A stretch of DNA of 64,000 nt from Marinomonas profundi (GTDB lineage Bacteria > Pseudomonadota > Gammaproteobacteria > Pseudomonadales > Marinomonadaceae), in assembly GCF_020694005.1 (NCBI RefSeq), contig NZ_CP073013.1, positions 1,684,578 to 1,748,577 on the forward strand, read 5' to 3'. Made by a program: the position numbers and the translations under genes. Of this stretch, positions 55,198 through 63,437 are shown in pieces. Within the stretch, counting starts at the first letter, position 1. Each line of letters begins with the position of its first letter. The notes under the pieces were generated by a model. The model searched no databases. It saw nothing but the letters and a program-made list of their open reading frames with translations, and was not told where the DNA came from.

Positions 55198-56061
55198 ATG
55201 CAGGACATTAGTAGACATCCCACTTTCCAAGCTCTGCAAAAAATAATACACGATGCGGCCGATGCGATCATGGAAATTTATCAAGGTGCCGACTTGGGCA
55301 TCGAACAAAAACTGGACGATAGCCCAGTGACGGCCGCTGACCTTGCTGCTCACAACGTGATTCTAGCAGGTTTGCAAGCACTTACACCCGATATCCCCGT
55401 TTTGTCTGAAGAAGGCGTGGTGACCTTCGAAGAGCGCTCTAAATGGCCGATGTTGTGGATCGTCGATCCGCTGGATGGCACCAAAGAGTTTATCAAGCGC
55501 AATGGCGAATTTAGCATCAATATTGCCCTAGTCGAAAACGGCGCGCCCATTTTGGGCGTGGTGTACTTACCGACCACCACGGAAGGCTATTTTGGTGTCA
55601 CCAAAGCCTGGCAAGACCTACCCATTGGCGCGGTGAAATGGCAAGGCCGAGAAGACGAAAAAATTGACTATGAAAGCATTAACGTGCGTGAACCGCGTGA
55701 GCCGATTATTGCGATGACTAGCCGAAGCCACGGCCCTGCTCTTCCGGCGTCACTAAAAAATAAGCTAAAGCAAACCTACGAGCAAGTACGAGAATTGCCT
55801 AAAGGCAGTTCAATAAAAGGCTGTCGAATTGCCGAAGGCATCGCGGACTTACATCTGCGCCGAGGACCAACCAGTGAATGGGACACCGCCGCCCAGCAAG
55901 CCATCATCGAAGCCGCTGGCGGCATGCTCGTCACCCCGGATGGCAAACCCTTTCGCTACAACCAAAGAGAAACCCTACTCAACGGCCACTTCTTTGTGTC
56001 CGGTGCGGAACTCGCCCCCTACGTGATGAACTGGTATCTCGAAAATGACGAAGAAGAGTAA
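55198..56061 (+). CDS. cysQ: 3'(2'),5'-bisphosphate nucleotidase CysQ
   Basis: A 287-residue inositol-monophosphatase-family enzyme that recycles 3'-phosphoadenosine-5'-phosphate from sulfate assimilation. Metal-binding motifs are present: SEEG near residue 75, VDPLDGTKEFIKRNGEFSIN near 90, and SEWDTAAQQAIIEAAGG near 225. The length is slightly above E. coli CysQ (246). It is followed by three 19-base direct repeats, then the terminator of the opposing alpha-glucoside operon. Confidence 0.93.
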   Translation: MQDISRHPTFQALQKIIHDAADAIMEIYQGADLGIEQKLDDSPVTAADLAAHNVILAGLQALTPDIPVLSEEGVVTFEERSKWPMLWIVDPLDGTKEFIKRNGEFSINIALVENGAPILGVVYLPTTTEGYFGVTKAWQDLPIGAVKWQGREDEKIDYESINVREPREPIIAMTSRSHGPALPASLKNKLKQTYEQVRELPKGSSIKGCRIAEGIADLHLRRGPTSEWDTAAQQAIIEAAGGMLVTPDGKPFRYNQRETLLNGHFFVSGAELAPYVMNWYLENDEEE

Positions 56062-56073
56062 AGCCTACTCTTC

Positions 56074-56130
56074 TTGTTCTTTCTCCTAAGAGTTGTTCTT
56101 TTTTTTAAGGGTTGTTCTTTCTTCTAAGGG
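56074..56130 (+). repeat. Three 19-base direct repeats after cysQ
   Basis: Units starting TTGTTCTTT and ending in TAAGRG occur at 56074, 56093 and 56112 with exact 19-base spacing and a few differences in the central pyrimidine run. They begin 12 bases after the cysQ stop. Confidence 0.85.
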
Positions 56131-56148
56131 GTGACTGCTTTATCTAAT

Positions 56149-56164
56149 TGTTTCACGTGAAAAA
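56149..56164. other. parS: parS-like site (TGTTTCACGTGAAAAA)
   Basis: Shares the first 13 bases with the ParB-binding 16-mer TGTTTCACGTGAAACA but has lost the right end, so it is the weakest of the three sites in this window. It is intergenic, between cysQ and the alpha-glucoside operon terminator. Confidence 0.5.
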
Positions 56165-56173
56165 ATGTAAAAA

Positions 56174-56206
56174 CAAAAAAGCCTTTGCGTGGTAAAACGC
56201 AAAGGC
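56174..56206 (-). terminator. Intrinsic terminator of the alpha-glucoside operon
   Basis: On the minus strand GCCTTTGCGT, loop TTTACC, ACGCAAAGGC (perfect 10-base-pair stem) is followed by TTTTTTG. It lies about 60 bases beyond the alpha-glucosidase stop. Confidence 0.92.
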
Positions 56207-56265
56207 TAGTTGGCAGCCTTGTTTACATTGCTCTCTTACATTGCTCTCTAATGAAATTTAAATCG

Positions 56266-57861
56266 CTACCTTATTAAAAAAGCAAAACCGTTGGCCTTCA
56301 ATAGTATGTTTTGTGCCTCTACGGTGGCGTGCTGATGTTTGACACACTGCGTAAACTCACTGGTGTTTTGGTAAGTCACCGGCTGATGGCTGAGGTTAAA
56401 CACGCATAATAGGGCATCGCCTCGGACATAGGCTAAAAGTGAGTTTTCTGCACTGAGAAAACACGAATTTCCGCTCCGTAGAACAGGGTTTTGCTTACGA
56501 AACGTCAGCATGTCGCGATAAAAATTAAGCACAGATTCTGGATCATTGTCTTGGTCGGCGACATTTCGTTGACGCTGATTGTCTTTGACTGGAAGCCATG
56601 GGGTGGTGGAAGAAAACCCGGAAAACGGAGTATTATCCCAACTCATTGGCGTGCGACAGCCGTCTCTTCCCTTGTCTTCCGGCCAAAATTCAATGCCTTG
56701 TGGATCAACCAGTTCGTCGTAGTTTAAATCCGTTTCTTGTTGGCCTAGCTCTTCGCCTTGATACAGACAAACAGAGCCTTCTAAACTTAATAATAAAGCA
56801 CAGGCTTGTTTGGCTAACACGGCTGAGTCCTGTGTATGGTGCTGCCAACGACTAACGTGTCGCACCACATCGTGGTTGGAAAATGCCCAACATGGCCAGC
56901 CGTTTGGTGCGAGCCGGAAGAATTCAGTGACTTGTTTTGAAAAGTGTTTTGGGGAAAAGGAATGCCCTAACATTTCAAATGAGTAAGCCATATGCAATCG
57001 TTTGTTAGTGGTATATTCGCCCATCATCTCTATCGGATGGTGGCTTTCTCCTACTTCTCCAACCGATGTGGTGGCTTCATATTCATCTAATAGCGCCCTA
57101 AATTTTTTAAGGAAGGCTAAATTTTCTGGCTGGTTTTTTGAAAACAAATGATATTGCATGTGGTAGGGATTCCAGTCTACTACCGATTTCTGACGAAAAT
57201 CCGCGGCGTCGTCACGTAACAATGCATCATGAAAGTAAAAATTGACCGTGTCTAAACGGAAGCCATCGACGCCACGCTCTAGCCAAAAGCGTACCGTGCT
57301 GAGAATCCACTCTTGCACCGCTGGATTATGAAAGTTCAAATCCGGCTGTTGGCGTAAAAAATTATGCAAATAATACTGCTTGCGACGCGGTTCCCATTGC
57401 CAGCCGATGCCACCAAAAATGGATAGCCAGTTATTCGGTGGTGAGCCATCGGGTTTCGCATCGGCCCACACATACCAATCGGCTTTATCATTCGTTTGGT
57501 CTTGGCGGCTTTCTAAGAAATAAGGGTGTTGGTCGCTGGTGTGTGACAGCACTTGATCAATAATGACTTTAAGGCCCAATTGATGCGCCTTGGCTATCAT
57601 TTCATCAAAATCTGACAGCGTCCCAAAAGACGGATCTATGTCAATATAATTTGAAACATCGTAACCCATGTCTTTCATGGGAGACGTAAAAATTGGCGAC
57701 AACCAAATCGCATCGACACCCAAATCAGCCAAATACTCTAAACGGCTGGTGATACCAGAGATATCCCCTATACCATCGTTATTGCTGTCCATAAAAGATC
57801 GTGGGTATATTTGATAAGTAACACTGCCGCGCCACCATTCTGGTGAAATCGATCCACTCAT
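56266..57861 (-). CDS. Alpha-glucosidase, GH13 family (AglA-like)
   Basis: A 531-residue cytoplasmic glycoside hydrolase of family 13. Conserved region markers are WWRGSVTYQIYPRSFMDSN at the N-terminus, DQVLSHTSDQHP near residue 97, the nucleophile aspartate in GVDGFRLDTVNF near 199, the acid/base glutamate in SVGEVGE near 266, and FSNHDVVRHVS near 325. It hydrolyses alpha-glucosides such as sucrose, maltose or trehalulose-type sugars taken up by the ABC transporter encoded next to it. Its ATG overlaps the ATPase stop (four bases), making it the last gene of the aglEFGK-A type operon. Exact substrate is unknown. Confidence 0.92.
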   Translation of the reverse strand: MSGSISPEWWRGSVTYQIYPRSFMDSNNDGIGDISGITSRLEYLADLGVDAIWLSPIFTSPMKDMGYDVSNYIDIDPSFGTLSDFDEMIAKAHQLGLKVIIDQVLSHTSDQHPYFLESRQDQTNDKADWYVWADAKPDGSPPNNWLSIFGGIGWQWEPRRKQYYLHNFLRQQPDLNFHNPAVQEWILSTVRFWLERGVDGFRLDTVNFYFHDALLRDDAADFRQKSVVDWNPYHMQYHLFSKNQPENLAFLKKFRALLDEYEATTSVGEVGESHHPIEMMGEYTTNKRLHMAYSFEMLGHSFSPKHFSKQVTEFFRLAPNGWPCWAFSNHDVVRHVSRWQHHTQDSAVLAKQACALLLSLEGSVCLYQGEELGQQETDLNYDELVDPQGIEFWPEDKGRDGCRTPMSWDNTPFSGFSSTTPWLPVKDNQRQRNVADQDNDPESVLNFYRDMLTFRKQNPVLRSGNSCFLSAENSLLAYVRGDALLCVFNLSHQPVTYQNTSEFTQCVKHQHATVEAQNILLKANGFAFLIR

Positions 57862-58892
57862 AAATTTTCTCCTGTTTGATTTATTGTTGGAGTAATGGGC
57901 AAACCATTGACGTCAAAGCGGTGCAGACGCGCAGGTAGCGGACGAACATGCACTTGCGTATCTAATGGAATACGTTCTTGCCCATCTAAACGGACGACCA
58001 GCGGTTCACCTGTGCCCATATCCAAGTAAACAAAAAAATCTGAGCCCAAATTTTCCGTGTGTATTACCTTACCTTTCCAGACACCTTTTTCTGCATCGAT
58101 CAGAAGGTGTTCCGGACGGATACCAAGCGTGTGGCATTGATGCTGGTCAGCAATGTCTCCGGTAATGAAGTTCATTTTTGGGGAGCCAATAAAGCCTGCA
58201 ACAAATAGCGATTTGGGAGAATGATAGAGCTCTTCAGGGGTGCCAACCTGTTCAATGTTGCCATCTCTTAACACACAAATGCGGTCCGCCAAGGTCATGG
58301 CTTCTACTTGATCGTGGGTGACATAAACCATGGTGGCGTCTTTCATTTTGTGATGCAGCTTGGCTATTTCTAGTCGAGTATCCACCCGTAACGACGCATC
58401 TAAATTCGAGAGCGGTTCGTCAAAAAGAAACACTCTCGGATCCCTGACAATCGCGCGGCCAATGGCAACCCGTTGGCGTTGGCCGCCGGAAAGTTGTTTA
58501 GGTAAGCGATCAAGTAAATGGTCTATTTGCAGCATTTTAGCGGCTTCAAGGACGCGAGCTTGCATTTCTTTATTTGAGAAATTGGCTAATTTGAGACCAA
58601 ACGCCATATTTTTATACACTGACATGTGCGGGTACAGGGCGTAGGACTGAAACACCATGGCGATGCCACGTTCAGACGGCACCTTGTCATTCATCGAGAC
58701 ATCATCGAAGAGTAACTCTCCTGAGGTGATGTCTTCTAATCCACATATAAGCCGTAATAACGTGGATTTTCCGCAGCCGGAAGGCCCCACAAAGACCATA
58801 AATTCGCCAGCGTTAATGGTGAGGTCAACTGCTCTAATAACGTCTACATCACCGAAGGTTTTACTCAATTTTTTTAGTTCGATTTTTGCCAT
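57858..58892 (-). CDS. Sugar ABC transporter ATP-binding protein (MalK/AglK-like)
   Basis: A 344-residue ABC ATPase of the MalK/UgpC type. Walker A GPSGCGKST near residue 36, Q-loop VFQSYALYPHMSV near 80, signature LSGGQRQRVAIGRAI near 133, Walker B VFLFDEPLSNLD near 155 and H-loop VTHDQ are followed by a C-terminal TOBE/regulatory domain (LGIRPEHLLID near 255). It energises the sugar permeases encoded just upstream and is coupled to the alpha-glucosidase gene downstream. Confidence 0.93.
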   Translation of the reverse strand: MAKIELKKLSKTFGDVDVIRAVDLTINAGEFMVFVGPSGCGKSTLLRLICGLEDITSGELLFDDVSMNDKVPSERGIAMVFQSYALYPHMSVYKNMAFGLKLANFSNKEMQARVLEAAKMLQIDHLLDRLPKQLSGGQRQRVAIGRAIVRDPRVFLFDEPLSNLDASLRVDTRLEIAKLHHKMKDATMVYVTHDQVEAMTLADRICVLRDGNIEQVGTPEELYHSPKSLFVAGFIGSPKMNFITGDIADQHQCHTLGIRPEHLLIDAEKGVWKGKVIHTENLGSDFFVYLDMGTGEPLVVRLDGQERIPLDTQVHVRPLPARLHRFDVNGLPITPTINQTGENL

Positions 58893-58905
58893 AACAAAGT
58901 ACTCC

Positions 58906-59739
58906 TTAGCCTTTCACGCCACCAGCGGTCAGACCAGATACGATTTTTCGTTGAAATATAAGCACCAAGATCACTAACGGAATGGTGACCAAAACAGAGG
59001 CCGCCATAATCAGCCCCCAGGGTGTTTCATATTGTGATGAGCCTGACAACATAGCGATGGCTAGCGGCACGGTGCGCATGGTTTCCGATGCGGTAAAGGT
59101 CAGAGCAAATAAGAACTCATTCCAAGCACCGATGAAGGCGAGCAAGCCGGTTGTGACCAAGGCTGGCCACAGTAAGGGCATAAAAATTTGCGTGATAATG
59201 ACCCAAGGTGTGGCACCATCGACAATCGCTGCTTCTTCAATTTCGACGGGCAAATCACGCATAAAGGTGGTCAAAACCCAAACGGTGAACGGCAGTGTAA
59301 AAATGGTGTAAGACAAAATCATCGCCCAAGGGGTGTTGTATATCCCAATAAAGCGAATCAGTTCGAATAGCCCTGCTAGCACGGCAATCTGAGGAAACAT
59401 AGAGACGGCTAAAATAGTCATCAGCAACAACCCTCGCCCCCTAAATCGGACTCTCGCTAATGCGTAGGATGCCGTAACGGCAATAAACAGAGCGAATATG
59501 ACCGTGGTGCTGGCAATAAATACGGAATTTAAAGTGCTGCGTATAAATTTGCCATTATTCAGAATCTCGATGTAGTTGCGAAAATCGAACGACGAAGGGA
59601 AATAATTCACCTTGAACAAATCTGTCCCAGTTTTAAAGCTGGTTAAGATCGCATAGTAAAATGGGAACACTGAAATAAGGACAATAACCACCACGACGGT
59701 GTAGAAAGCGAATTTGTTGCGTAATGTCTTGAGAGTCAT
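58906..59739 (-). CDS. Sugar ABC transporter permease (AglG/MalG-like)
   Basis: A 277-residue inner-membrane permease with about six membrane segments, starting FAFYTVVVVIVLISVFPFYYAILTSF. The coupling loop EEAAIVDGATPWVIITQIFMPLLWPALVTTGL near residue 170 is of the MalG/CUT1 kind. Its start overlaps the other permease gene by four bases. With that subunit it forms the translocation pore. It belongs to the minus-strand operon that ends with the alpha-glucosidase. Confidence 0.93.
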   Translation of the reverse strand: MTLKTLRNKFAFYTVVVVIVLISVFPFYYAILTSFKTGTDLFKVNYFPSSFDFRNYIEILNNGKFIRSTLNSVFIASTTVIFALFIAVTASYALARVRFRGRGLLLMTILAVSMFPQIAVLAGLFELIRFIGIYNTPWAMILSYTIFTLPFTVWVLTTFMRDLPVEIEEAAIVDGATPWVIITQIFMPLLWPALVTTGLLAFIGAWNEFLFALTFTASETMRTVPLAIAMLSGSSQYETPWGLIMAASVLVTIPLVILVLIFQRKIVSGLTAGGVKG

Positions 59740-60698
59740 GATTTATCTCCATTCAGGTCGAGCTTGCCAAGCCAAATATAAAGCGCGACGAATATCGCGA
59801 TAATGGCAAACAGTAATGTCGACTGGGCGGAGCCATAGGCAAACTTGTCAAATTCAATGAGGTTCTCTCTGGAAATAATCGACATGGTTTTGGTGGCGGT
59901 GGAGTTTGGCGTGAGCACATAGACCAAATCAAACATGCGTAATGCATCAAGTGTTCGAAAGATGACCGCTACCATGAGTGCTGGTTTTACTAAAGGAAGC
60001 GTCACCTGAAAGAAGACTTTGATGGGGTGAATGCCGTCGATTTTCGCCGATTCGTACATATCTCTGGGGATCATTTGCAGCCCCGCCAAACAGAGCAGCG
60101 CCATAAAGGGCGTGGTTTTCCAAATATCGACGATTAATACCGACAGCATGGCGGTATCAAGATTCGCTGTCCAAGCGATTTTATGATCGATTAACCCCAC
60201 GGTTAACAGCATGTCATTAATGATGCCGAATTGGTCATTGAACATCCATGCCCACATTTTTGCTGAGACAATGGTTGGGATCGCCCAGGGGATTAAAATC
60301 GCCGCCCGTACCAACGCTCGGCCTTTGAACTCAGCGTTTAAGACCAGCGCAACCATTAAGCCGATAATGGTTTCGAGGGTGACAGAAACAACGGCAAATT
60401 TTACGGTATTCCAAACGGCATTCCACCACGCGGGATCAACCAAGGTGCCGGAGTAAATGATGCGTCCAGAAGACAGTGTTTTCCAGCTCAAGTAATTTTT
60501 GAACCCAACCCACTCTCCGCCATACAAATCGGTTAACGAGGTGTCGGTGAATGAGAAGTAAATAGAGCGTAAGAGTGGCCAGGCGGCGACACAAATCAAT
60601 ACCAATAGCATTGGCGCTAGGAACCAAAATGCCGCTCGCTGTTTTTGTTTTTGCAAACTGGAGATGGGCGGATTGGTTAAGGTGTGTTTATTAAACAT
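59736..60698 (-). CDS. Sugar ABC transporter permease (AglF/MalF-like)
   Basis: A 320-residue CUT1-family inner-membrane permease. First membrane segment FWFLAPMLLVLICVAAWPLLRSI near residue 25; the coupling loop reads ESAKIDGIHPIKVFFQVTLPLVKPALM near residue 228. The gene follows the binding-protein gene by 69 bases and overlaps the second permease gene by four bases (ATGA). It pairs with the AglG-like subunit. Confidence 0.93.
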   Translation of the reverse strand: MFNKHTLTNPPISSLQKQKQRAAFWFLAPMLLVLICVAAWPLLRSIYFSFTDTSLTDLYGGEWVGFKNYLSWKTLSSGRIIYSGTLVDPAWWNAVWNTVKFAVVSVTLETIIGLMVALVLNAEFKGRALVRAAILIPWAIPTIVSAKMWAWMFNDQFGIINDMLLTVGLIDHKIAWTANLDTAMLSVLIVDIWKTTPFMALLCLAGLQMIPRDMYESAKIDGIHPIKVFFQVTLPLVKPALMVAVIFRTLDALRMFDLVYVLTPNSTATKTMSIISRENLIEFDKFAYGSAQSTLLFAIIAIFVALYIWLGKLDLNGDKS

Positions 60699-60767
60699 AC
60701 AAGCGTGTCCTATCGAAAAAGGAAGGGGCTCAAAAGAGGTTCTTTTGAGCCTTATCTAGCGCTGGAA

Positions 60768-62045
60768 TTACCAGCGGCTGCCTTTTAGTTCTTCCAATTC
60801 ATATTCGAGTACTTCAAGGTTCTCTTCTGCGGAGCCGCTGCCTAACAGCGTGGCGTGTACCGCAGAGAAAAATTTAGAAGACACTTCGTTGTATTTGATT
60901 TTGGTCGGCGCAGAAGGCCGTGGTACCGCCTGTAAAAACACGTCTTTCCATTGTGCGATCATAGGTTGTTGCTGTTTGATGTCTGGATCATCGTACAAGG
61001 ACATGATGGTCGGTAACCGAGATGATTGAAGGGCTTGGTACTTTTGTACTTCTTCGGACGCGAGGAATTTTATTAATGAAATAGACGCGTCTTTTTTGGT
61101 TGAGTAGCTTGAAACCGCTAAATTCCAGCCACCTAATGTGGCTGCGGATGGGCCATTTTCAGTGCCACTGGGTAATGGCATAACAGCAAACTGGTCTTTA
61201 ATCGTACTGGTTTCCATGTTGCCAAGCGCATAGGCATAAGGCCAATTTCGCATGAAAACCGCGTTGCCTGTTTGCCACACGCCGCGAGCATCTTCTTCTT
61301 GATAAGCCAATACCCCAGCAGGAGAAATGTTACCGACCCAAGATTTCGCCAGTTTTAACGCCTCTATGGCTTTTTCGTTGTTGATCGAAATTGAACCGTC
61401 AGCTTCTACTATTTGGCCGCCGCCAAAAGATTTTACCCATTCAAGCGCGTTACAAGTCAGGCCTTCATAAGAATTGCCTTGCCAGACAAATCCCCACATA
61501 TTGTCATTGCCTGCTTGACGCTCTTTGGTTTGAATTTCTTTTGCGGTAGCGGTGAGTTCTTGCCAAGTGGTTGGTGCTGCTTTTTGGTATTTTTCCAATA
61601 GGTCTTTACGGTAATAAAGTGCGGGAGCATCAGTAAAAAAAGGCAGCGCAACCAGCTTCCCGTTGCTTGTTTGTGACTCAATAATGGAAGGAAAGTGTTG
61701 GTTTATGATGTCTTTGGTGTAGGGAGTAAGGTCCACAAAATTATTAGCGAGTTGTGGGGCCCAAATTACGTCGGTTTGAAAAACGTCTATGTCGGCATTC
61801 CCCGCCGCGAGCCATAAGCGATACTGAGCGAACTGATCGGTCGTTGACGCTGGCATGGGAAATACGGTCAGCGTATGCCCCGTTTTTTGTTCCCACGGTT
61901 TTACTATTTCTTTTAGTATTTCGATGTCTTTACCCACTGCTCCAGAAACTAATACGACTTCTTCGGCCTGTGCCACATTAATAACTGAGGCGGCGATTGA
62001 GATGGATAGAAAAGGCGCATTGATATATTTCCACGGTTTTTTCAT
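60768..62045 (-). CDS. Sugar ABC transporter periplasmic binding protein (AglE-like)
   Basis: A 425-residue extracellular solute-binding protein of family 1. The signal peptide (INAPFLSISIAASVINVAQA, cleavage before EEV) precedes a binding-protein body with DIDVFQTDVIWAPQLANNFVDL near residue 85 and GFVWQGNSYEGLTCNALEW near 190, the latter characteristic of trehalose/maltose/alpha-glucoside binders. ATG 62045, with AGGAGTGAG upstream, is chosen over GTG 62054, which would overlap the binding site. It heads the operon and two LacI-type palindromes lie 50-95 bases before its start. Confidence 0.92.
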   Translation of the reverse strand: MKKPWKYINAPFLSISIAASVINVAQAEEVVLVSGAVGKDIEILKEIVKPWEQKTGHTLTVFPMPASTTDQFAQYRLWLAAGNADIDVFQTDVIWAPQLANNFVDLTPYTKDIINQHFPSIIESQTSNGKLVALPFFTDAPALYYRKDLLEKYQKAAPTTWQELTATAKEIQTKERQAGNDNMWGFVWQGNSYEGLTCNALEWVKSFGGGQIVEADGSISINNEKAIEALKLAKSWVGNISPAGVLAYQEEDARGVWQTGNAVFMRNWPYAYALGNMETSTIKDQFAVMPLPSGTENGPSAATLGGWNLAVSSYSTKKDASISLIKFLASEEVQKYQALQSSRLPTIMSLYDDPDIKQQQPMIAQWKDVFLQAVPRPSAPTKIKYNEVSSKFFSAVHATLLGSGSAEENLEVLEYELEELKGSRW

Positions 62046-62096
62046 TGCACTCACTCCTGTTCTTGTTTTTGTTGAGTTTATTTTAAATATGAGAAC

Positions 62097-62140
62097 GTAA
62101 ACGTTTACTCATGCTTTTGAAATTAACGTAAACCTTTACG
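62097..62140. promoter_or_regulatory. Paired LacI-family operators upstream of the alpha-glucoside operon
   Basis: GTAAACGTTTAC, a perfect palindrome, at 62097-62108 and GTAAACCTTTAC at 62128-62139. The centres are 31 bases apart, close to three helical turns. The central CG pair and the sequence type match LacI/GalR-family operators, and a LacI-type gene is divergent from the operon. Confidence 0.85.
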
Positions 62141-62297
62141 TCAGTCAATGAAATATGGAAATAATTAGCATGCTTTCAAAAAAAGACAGTGAGGATAAAA
62201 CGACATGAAGGTTTTTCCGCGGTCAGTCGCTTGTGTGGTACATTTGCGATATTCTTAAAAGTCTTATCCCATATTCTAAAAAAGCGATCATCACTGC

Positions 62298-63263
62298 ATG
62301 AGTAATAAGTCGGTTACGATTCACGAATTGGCCAATTTAGCAGGCGTGTCTATTGCGTCGGTCAGTCGAGCATTAAATGGCAAACCCGGTATTAGCGACG
62401 CCTTGCGCGCCCGTATTTTGTCGTTAAGTGAGGAAATTAATTACCAACCTAATGTCATGGCCCGTCAGCTTATTTCAGGAAAAACGCCGGTAGTGGCTCT
62501 GTGCATGCCGCCTTCTCCTTATGAGTTTTCTGATAGACCGTATTTCGTTCATCTTTACCAAGCACTAACCTTGTATTTACATCGCAAAGGCTTGGTTCCA
62601 GTGTTATTCGCCTATGAAAATATTGATCAGGTGTTCTCTCAAGCAAGCTCGGCTATTTTGTTAGGGGCAACGGAAGATGACAGGCCTGAAATATTTGATC
62701 GGCAGGCGTTTCCTTACGTCACGTTAGAGACGGGTGTGGGTGCATCGGTGGTGATTGATGAGTCAAACGGTGTGTACAAGCTCACCCATTACCTTGCTCA
62801 AAAAGGCCGTAAAAAGATGCTTTTTTTAGGCGAAAATATTGATATTTCGACCAGCCAAGGGCGGCTTCGAGGCTATCGAAAAGCCATGGCGGAGCTTGAG
62901 TTGCCGGAATATTTTGATAATGTGTCTCGCCATATAAGTGCCTCGTTAAGTGCTTATCGACGAATGATGGTGCACTTTCAGTCACCTGAATCCTTTCCTT
63001 ACGATGCGGTTATTTGCGTCAATGATGAATTGGCCGTTGGGGTGATTCAAGCGGCAGAAGATGCGGGTTATCAAGTGCCTGAAGATATTTCGGTAACCGG
63101 ATTCGATGATTTACCACGGTTTTCGAATAAGATTACAACAATCCATCAAGATATCCCCAAAATTGCTGAGGCCGCTGTCAGTTTGCTATCAGAGCAGTTA
63201 GATGGACTCCCTCCGCGCGTTGTCGAAGTGATGACGCGGCTGGTTAGCCGAGAGAGCGCTTAA
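62298..63263 (+). CDS. LacI-family transcriptional regulator of alpha-glucoside use (AglR-like)
   Basis: A 321-residue LacI/GalR-type repressor. The DNA-binding domain is at the N-terminus (VTIHELANLAGVSIASVSRALNG, then hinge region NYQPNVMARQLISGKT), followed by the periplasmic-binding-protein-like sensor domain with VCVNDELAVGVIQAAEDAGY-type stretch near residue 240 and VTGFDDLPRF. It lies between two promoter regions that carry GTAAACGTTTAC-type palindromes, so it most likely represses the transporter operon to the left and the ThuA-like gene to the right, being relieved by an alpha-glucoside or derivative. Confidence 0.9.
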   Translation: MSNKSVTIHELANLAGVSIASVSRALNGKPGISDALRARILSLSEEINYQPNVMARQLISGKTPVVALCMPPSPYEFSDRPYFVHLYQALTLYLHRKGLVPVLFAYENIDQVFSQASSAILLGATEDDRPEIFDRQAFPYVTLETGVGASVVIDESNGVYKLTHYLAQKGRKKMLFLGENIDISTSQGRLRGYRKAMAELELPEYFDNVSRHISASLSAYRRMMVHFQSPESFPYDAVICVNDELAVGVIQAAEDAGYQVPEDISVTGFDDLPRFSNKITTIHQDIPKIAEAAVSLLSEQLDGLPPRVVEVMTRLVSRESA

Positions 63264-63357
63264 GTCCTTCGTGCTCTCTCCACTTCTCCTCTGGCTACCA
63301 CTACCAGCATTACAAGCTTTGTAATTTATTTTATCAAAAAGGCTTTTATTATTTTGA

Positions 63358-63390
63358 GTAAACGTTTAAGTTAATAACGTAAACGTTTAC
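63358..63390. promoter_or_regulatory. Paired LacI-family operators upstream of the ThuA-like gene
   Basis: GTAAACGTTTAA at 63358-63369 and the perfect palindrome GTAAACGTTTAC at 63379-63390. The centres are exactly 21 bases apart, two helical turns. They lie about 50-80 bases before the ThuA-like start and match the sites in front of the sugar transporter operon. Confidence 0.85.
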
Positions 63391-63437
63391 TCACGTTTAT
63401 TTTCCATTATCAAAAAAACAACATCTTGGAGAACAGA

